Shown in pieces: positions 8,344-11,408 of a DNA stretch of 11,408 nucleotides (positions are counted from its first letter, which is position 1; the number at the start of each line of letters is the position of its first letter). The stretch comes from an uncultured Burkholderiales bacterium (lineage in GTDB: Bacteria > Pseudomonadota > Gammaproteobacteria > Burkholderiales > Burkholderiaceae_D). Below the pieces are notes generated by a model. It searched no databases. It saw only the letters and a program-made list of their open reading frames with translations, and was not told where the DNA came from. Position numbers and translations under genes: made by a program. The stretch is from positions 1-11,408 of the forward strand of contig CALMOR010000239.1 in NCBI GenBank assembly GCA_937872165.1, read 5' to 3'.

Positions 8344-9705
8344 ATGATCCGCTTCAACGCCTTCGCCATGAACACGGTCGGTCACCAGTCACCGGGACTC
8401 TGGACGCACCCGCGCGACCGCTCGTGCGACTACACCGACCTCGGCTACTGGACCGACCTCGCGAAGTCGCTCGAGAAGGGCCGCTTCGACAGCCTCTTCA
8501 TCGCGGACGTGTTGGGTATCTACGACGTGTACGCGGGCACGCCCGACGCCGCGATCCGGCACGCGGTGCAGGTGCCGGTCAACGACCCGCTGCTGATCGT
8601 GCCGGCGATGGCCACCGTCACCGAGCACCTCGGCTTCGGCATCACGTTCTCGCTCACCTACGAACATCCGTATCCGTTCGCACGACGCATGTCGACGCTC
8701 GACCATCTCACGAAGGGACGAGTGGGCTGGAACATTGTCACCGGCTACCTCGACAGCGCGGCGCGCAATCTCGGCATGGACCGACAGCTCGCGCACGACG
8801 CGCGCTACGACCTCGCCGACGAATACCTCGACGTGGTCTACAAGCTGTGGGAACACAGCTGGGACGACGATGCCGTCGTCGCGGACAAGGCCACCGGCGT
8901 CTACGCGGATCCCGCGAAGGTGCACGGCATCGGCCACCAGGGCACGCACTTCCGCGTGCCGGGCAGCCACCTGTGCGAGCCGTCGCCGCAACGCACGCCG
9001 GTGCTGTTCCAGGCGGGCGCCTCGGCCCGCGGGCTGACCTTCGCCGGCCGCCACGCCGAATGCGTGTTCATCGCGGCGCCGACCGAAGCGGTACTGAAGA
9101 AGGCGGTCGACGGCATCCGCGGCGCGGTCGTCGATCAGGGCCGACGAAGCGACGACGTGCTGATCTACGCGCAGGCGCTCGTCGTCGTGGCGCCGACCCG
9201 GGCCGAGGCCGAGGCGAAGTTCGACGACTACCGTCGCTACGTCGACATCGAGGCGGCGCTCGCGCTGCTGTCGGGATGGACCGGCATCGACTTCTCGACC
9301 TACGACCCCGATGCCGTCATCGAGTACCTCGAGAACGATGCGGGCCGCACCGCGCTCGCGTCGTTCTCGAGCGCCGACCCGACGCGCAAGTGGACGGTGC
9401 GCGAGGCCGCCCAGTTCGTGGGGCTCGGAGGCCGCGGTCCGGTGCTGATCGGCTCGCCGGCCGAGGTCGCGGACGCGCTACAGAGGTGGCACGAATCCAC
9501 CGGCATCGACGGCTTCAACCTCACCTACGCGGTCGCGCACGAGACCTTCGCCGACATCGTCGAACACGTCGTGCCCGAACTGCAACGACGAGGGTTGTAT
9601 CGCACCGAATACGACGCCGGGCCGCTGCGTCAGAAGCTCTTCGGCCGCGGGGCGCACCTGCCGGCGACGCACGTCGGGCGCCGCGCGGAGATCGCCGCGC
9701 GCTGA
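8344..9705 (+). CDS. FMN-dependent monooxygenase, NtaA/SnaA/DszA/DmoA family (LLM class)
   Basis: The predicted 453-residue protein has the normal length for this bacterial luciferase-like TIM-barrel family. Recognisable family features are the N-terminal strand MIRFNAFAMN, WTHPRDRSCDY (20-30), RFDSLFIADVLG (47-58), VTEHLGFGITFSLTYEHPYPF (92-112), STLDHLTKGRVGWNIVTGYLDSAARN (117-142), HDARYDLADEYLDVVYKLWE (151-170) and the FMN-phosphate region PVLFQAGASARG (219-230). Enzymes of the group cleave C-S or C-N bonds (dimethyl sulfide, dibenzothiophene sulfone, nitrilotriacetate, EDTA). They use FMNH2 supplied by a separate flavin reductase plus O2. From memory the sequence looks closer to DmoA/DszA-type sulfur enzymes than to NtaA, but the substrate cannot be fixed. 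No flavin reductase is encoded in the window. The ATG at 8344 starts directly at the first barrel strand; the ribosome binding site is weak. It converges on the hydrolase gene across 82 bp. Confidence 0.93.
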   Translation: MIRFNAFAMNTVGHQSPGLWTHPRDRSCDYTDLGYWTDLAKSLEKGRFDSLFIADVLGIYDVYAGTPDAAIRHAVQVPVNDPLLIVPAMATVTEHLGFGITFSLTYEHPYPFARRMSTLDHLTKGRVGWNIVTGYLDSAARNLGMDRQLAHDARYDLADEYLDVVYKLWEHSWDDDAVVADKATGVYADPAKVHGIGHQGTHFRVPGSHLCEPSPQRTPVLFQAGASARGLTFAGRHAECVFIAAPTEAVLKKAVDGIRGAVVDQGRRSDDVLIYAQALVVVAPTRAEAEAKFDDYRRYVDIEAALALLSGWTGIDFSTYDPDAVIEYLENDAGRTALASFSSADPTRKWTVREAAQFVGLGGRGPVLIGSPAEVADALQRWHESTGIDGFNLTYAVAHETFADIVEHVVPELQRRGLYRTEYDAGPLRQKLFGRGAHLPATHVGRRAEIAAR

Positions 9706-9732
9706 CGAATCCGGCATCCGCGCGGACCTCGC

Positions 9733-9770
9733 CGTCGATCCCCGGCTTCGAAGCACGCGCCGGGACGACG
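9733..9770. terminator. Possible bidirectional hairpin terminator between convergent genes
   Basis: CGTCG-a-TCCC-c-GGC (9733-9746) can pair with GCCGGGACGACG (9759-9770), giving about 12 base pairs with two single-base bulges around a 12-base loop. It lies in the gap between the converging monooxygenase and hydrolase genes, where a shared terminator is expected. No T-tract follows on either strand, so it is not a textbook intrinsic terminator. Confidence 0.35.
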
Positions 9771-9787
9771 CGGTGCCGAAACCGCGG

Positions 9788-10762
9788 TCACCTCCGCGGC
9801 AGCGCCCGGTCGAGGAAGTCGCGCATCAGCGTCGCGATCTCCTCGCCGCGATCCTCGAGCGCGAAGTGGCCGCTGTCGATCAGGTGCAGCTCGGCATCCG
9901 GCAGATCCTTCAGGTAGGCGCGGGCACCGGCCTCGGGGAAGATCGTGTCGTTCTTTCCCCAGACGATCAGCGTCGGCGGACGGCGGGTCGCGAAGAAGTC
10001 GTGGAAGCGCGGGTAGAGCGCGACGTTGCCGCCGTAGTCCTGGAAGAGGTCGAGCATGATCTCGTCGACGCCGGGCCGGTCGAGCAGCGCCTGGTCGTGG
10101 ACCCAGTTGTCGGGGCTCACGCGCGATCGATCGCGGACCCCGTCGAGATACTGGGACTTCGTCGCTTCGAGCGTGAGGGCGACGCGCATCGCTTCGCGAT
10201 GGGCCTTCGAGCCGTCGGCCCACAGCGCTCTCAGCGGCGTCCAGAAGTCGGACAAGCCCTCCTCGTACGCGTTGCCGTTCTGCGTCACCAGCGCGGTCAC
10301 GCGCTCGGGATGCGCGAGCGCCAGCCGAAGCCCTACGGGCGCGCCGTAGTCCTGCACGTACAGCGCGTAGCGCGTGGCGCCCAGCCGCGTCAGCAGCCGG
10401 TCCATCAGGTCGGCGTAGCGCGCGAAGCCGTACGTGAAAGCCGCGCGGTCCGGCACGCCGCTCTGCCCGAAGCCCGGATAGTCCGGCGCGATCACGTGGT
10501 AGCGATCGGCCAGTCGCGGGATGAGCTCGCGATACATGTGCGACGAGCTCGGGAAGCCGTGCAGCAGCACCACGACCGGCGCGTCGGCGGGACCGGCCTC
10601 GCGGTAGAAGAGTTCGACGCCGTCGACGACGGCCGTGTGGTAGTGCGTGCGCGTCGCATCGGGCGGCGACAGGGCCGCGGCATCGGCCGACAGGCCGAGC
10701 GACGGCGGGACGGCGAGGAACATCGAGGCCGCGATGCGATGGGTGCGGGACAGGAGGGACAT
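9788..10762 (-). CDS. Exported alpha/beta hydrolase, haloalkane dehalogenase/epoxide hydrolase-like
   Basis: The predicted 324-residue protein begins with a likely Sec signal peptide: basic MSLLSRTHR, hydrophobic IAASMFLAVPPSLGL, then SADAAA with cleavage near residue 30, suggesting a periplasmic or secreted enzyme. The alpha/beta-hydrolase core follows. VVVLLHGFPSSSHMYREL (63-80) holds the oxyanion HG (68-69), APDYPGFGQS is at 92-101, the nucleophile elbow VQDYGAPVG (136-144) gives Asp138, VWGKNDTIFPE (268-278) gives the probable acid Asp272, and DSGHFALED (296-304) gives base His299. The Asp nucleophile fits the dehalogenase/epoxide hydrolase branch rather than serine esterases. The residue after it is Tyr, not the Trp that binds halide in haloalkane dehalogenases, so the reaction is undecided. 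The ATG at 10762 was chosen because it starts the signal peptide and has GGAG nine bases before it; a longer in-frame start at 10933 would run across the promoter region. It diverges from the CGNR regulator gene. Confidence 0.9.
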   Translation of the reverse strand: MSLLSRTHRIAASMFLAVPPSLGLSADAAALSPPDATRTHYHTAVVDGVELFYREAGPADAPVVVLLHGFPSSSHMYRELIPRLADRYHVIAPDYPGFGQSGVPDRAAFTYGFARYADLMDRLLTRLGATRYALYVQDYGAPVGLRLALAHPERVTALVTQNGNAYEEGLSDFWTPLRALWADGSKAHREAMRVALTLEATKSQYLDGVRDRSRVSPDNWVHDQALLDRPGVDEIMLDLFQDYGGNVALYPRFHDFFATRRPPTLIVWGKNDTIFPEAGARAYLKDLPDAELHLIDSGHFALEDRGEEIATLMRDFLDRALPRR

Positions 10763-10771
10763 TGGGGGAGA

Positions 10772-10775
10772 CTCC
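10772..10775 (-). promoter_or_regulatory. Ribosome binding site of the exported hydrolase
   Basis: On the minus strand GGAG lies nine bases before the ATG at 10762. It supports this start over the in-frame ATGs further upstream. Confidence 0.5.
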
Positions 10776-10797
10776 AGGACGGAAGGGACGACGGGAT

Positions 10798-10809
10798 GTA
10801 ACTTGTCAA
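10798..10809. repeat. 12-bp direct repeat, copy 1 (putative operator)
   Basis: GTAACTTGTCAA (TTGACAAGTTAC on the minus strand) is identical to the copy at 10840-10851, 42 bp away start to start, close to four helical turns. For the proposed hydrolase promoter this copy lies just downstream of the transcription start, in the leader, a usual position for a blocking repressor. Confidence 0.75.
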
Positions 10810-10821
10810 ATGACGTTTTTG

Positions 10822-10828
10822 AAGTTAC
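10822..10828. repeat. Inverted half copy of the operator repeat
   Basis: AAGTTAC is the exact reverse complement of GTAACTT at 10840-10846. The two form a 7-bp inverted repeat with an 11-bp spacer, about 18 bp centre to centre, as for a dimeric helix-turn-helix regulator. It overlaps the proposed -10 box of the hydrolase. Confidence 0.65.
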
Positions 10829-10839
10829 TTCCGTCGTGC

Positions 10840-10851
10840 GTAACTTGTCAA
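10840..10851. repeat. 12-bp direct repeat, copy 2 (putative operator over the shared -35)
   Basis: This is the second exact GTAACTTGTCAA. It contains TTGTCA (plus) and TTGACA (minus), the proposed -35 boxes of both divergent promoters, so a protein bound here would affect both genes. Confidence 0.75.
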
Positions 10852-10873
10852 GCATCGATTGACTGGTTACCAT
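10845..10873 (+). promoter_or_regulatory. Promoter of the CGNR regulator gene
   Basis: TTGTCA (10845-10850, 5 of 6 matches) is followed after exactly 17 bp by TACCAT (10868-10873, 4 of 6 matches). The expected start is near 10880-10881, at the ATG at 10881, which implies a leaderless mRNA and would leave the ATG at 10872 untranscribed. Confidence 0.45.
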
Positions 10874-10880
10874 GCATCGC

Positions 10881-11408
10881 ATGGACGCTCCCTTCGTCGG
10901 AAGCCATCGCGCGATGGACTTCCTCAACACCACCTACACGCCGCAGGGCGCTGTCGTCGAGACGATCGGGGACGGTCACGCCTACGTCGACTGGCTGGTC
11001 GCAGCGGGATTGCTGACCGGGGCCGAAGCCGCGAAGGTCCGGCGGCGCTTCGCCGTCGACGAACTGGACGGCGCCGCGGCCGAGGCAAGACGCTTCCGGA
11101 CATGGGCCGCCGACTGGATCGCCCGCTGGAGCGCGAAGCCCGGGGCGGATTACGAGGGGGAGTGCCGCCGCCTCAACGCGTTGCTGGCGCGCAGCGGGGC
11201 CTACCGACAGGTGGTCGCGACGGACCACGGCCTCGGCCTCGCCGAGGAGTGCCCGATCGGCGGCGCCGAGGAACTGATCGCCATCGTGGCCGGCCAGGTG
11301 GCGGCGCTCGTCACGACCGAGGAGCCGGATCGCATCCGCCGTTGCGCCGGACCCGGCTGCAGGCTCGTGTTCCTCGATCGGACCAAGGGCCGCCGACGTC
11401 TGTTCTGC
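10881..11408 (+). CDS. CGNR zinc-finger (ABATE-domain) transcription regulator, 3' end outside window
   Basis: The frame is open to the right edge, giving the first 176 residues. MDAPFVGSHRAMDFLNT is the typical opening of ABATE-domain proteins ('FVGGHxALDFxNT' pattern), and the helical ABATE region runs to about 145. Then RRCAGPGCRLVFLDRTKGRRRLFC supplies Cys155, Cys160 and Cys176 of the CGNR zinc finger. The window ends exactly where the family normally continues into the CGNR motif holding the fourth Cys. Members are putative transcription regulators, some linked to stress or metabolite sensing; the ligand here is unknown. An in-frame ATG at 10872 would add three residues; neither start has a ribosome binding site, and the promoter placement favours 10881. 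The gene diverges from the exported hydrolase, and the repeats between them make it the obvious candidate regulator of that promoter and of itself. Confidence 0.88.
   Translation, partial: MDAPFVGSHRAMDFLNTTYTPQGAVVETIGDGHAYVDWLVAAGLLTGAEAAKVRRRFAVDELDGAAAEARRFRTWAADWIARWSAKPGADYEGECRRLNALLARSGAYRQVVATDHGLGLAEECPIGGAEELIAIVAGQVAALVTTEEPDRIRRCAGPGCRLVFLDRTKGRRRLFC

Larger units (their letters stand above)
10822..10851 (-). promoter_or_regulatory. Promoter of the exported hydrolase
   Basis: On the minus strand a perfect -35 box TTGACA (10851-10846) is followed after 18 bp by TAACTT (10827-10822), a TAnnnT-type -10 box. The expected start is near 10815, giving a leader of about 53 bases containing repeat copy 1 and the GGAG ribosome binding site. 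Confidence 0.55.

Noticed and set aside
6684..8375. Long N-terminal extension of the peroxiredoxin frame on the minus strand (786 codons in total)
   Set aside because: The extension is low-complexity Arg/Asp/Ala sequence antisense to the MFS transporter. Recognisable protein begins only at the ATG at 6683, which has its own ribosome binding site.
9773..10801. 342-codon open frame on the plus strand opposite the hydrolase
   Set aside because: It is the antisense shadow of the hydrolase, with no recognisable domain and biased Arg/Val/Gln/Glu composition.
10763..10933. Start of the exported hydrolase at the in-frame ATG at 10933
   Set aside because: It would put 57 residues ahead of an obvious signal peptide and translate the repeats and promoters as well as the first codons of the divergent CGNR gene.
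1..11408. Mobile element, CRISPR, tRNA or phage content
   Set aside because: No transposase, integrase, terminal inverted repeats, spaced repeats or cloverleaf sequence were seen, and base composition is even apart from the promoter regions.

Overview
This is a GC-rich stretch (my visual estimate is close to 70% G+C) from a bacterial chromosome. Gene content, codon choice and short promoter-like signals fit a member of the Pseudomonadota, probably a beta- or gammaproteobacterium. I cannot name a genus. There are seven protein genes, two of them cut by the window edges. I see no RNA genes, insertion sequences, CRISPR arrays, phage genes or origins. No gap between genes exceeds about 135 bases.

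Bases 1-5979 are the C-terminal two thirds of a very large membrane enzyme, a cyclic beta-1,2-glucan synthase of the NdvB/ChvB type. What is present is the end of the membrane region, the central cyclising (GH189, formerly 'glycoamylase-like') domain, two beta-sandwich modules and a GH94 phosphorylase domain. Facing it is a peroxiredoxin-like protein with a CPYC motif (6015-6683, minus). Then come a major facilitator transporter (6819-8006, plus), a 73-residue protein of unknown function (8015-8236, minus), and a two-component FMN-dependent monooxygenase of the NtaA/SnaA/DszA/DmoA family (8344-9705, plus). Next is an exported alpha/beta hydrolase with a haloalkane dehalogenase/epoxide hydrolase-like layout (9788-10762, minus). 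Last is the first part of a CGNR zinc-finger (ABATE-domain) transcription regulator (10881 to the right edge, plus).

The seven genes alternate strand without exception (+ - + - + - +), so no two neighbours can share a simple co-directional operon. Each gene probably has its own promoter. There are three divergent intergenic regions (135, 107 and 118 bp) and three tight convergent junctions (35, 8 and 82 bp). The most structured non-coding DNA lies between the hydrolase and the CGNR regulator. It is AT-rich, has two exact copies of a 12-base repeat 42 bp apart plus an inverted half copy, and appears to hold two back-to-back promoters sharing one -35 box. This suggests a regulator/target pair in which the two genes are controlled together. 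The metabolic link between the monooxygenase, the hydrolase and the transporter is unproven. They could form a small scavenging set for organosulfur or halogenated compounds, but the sequence alone does not show that.
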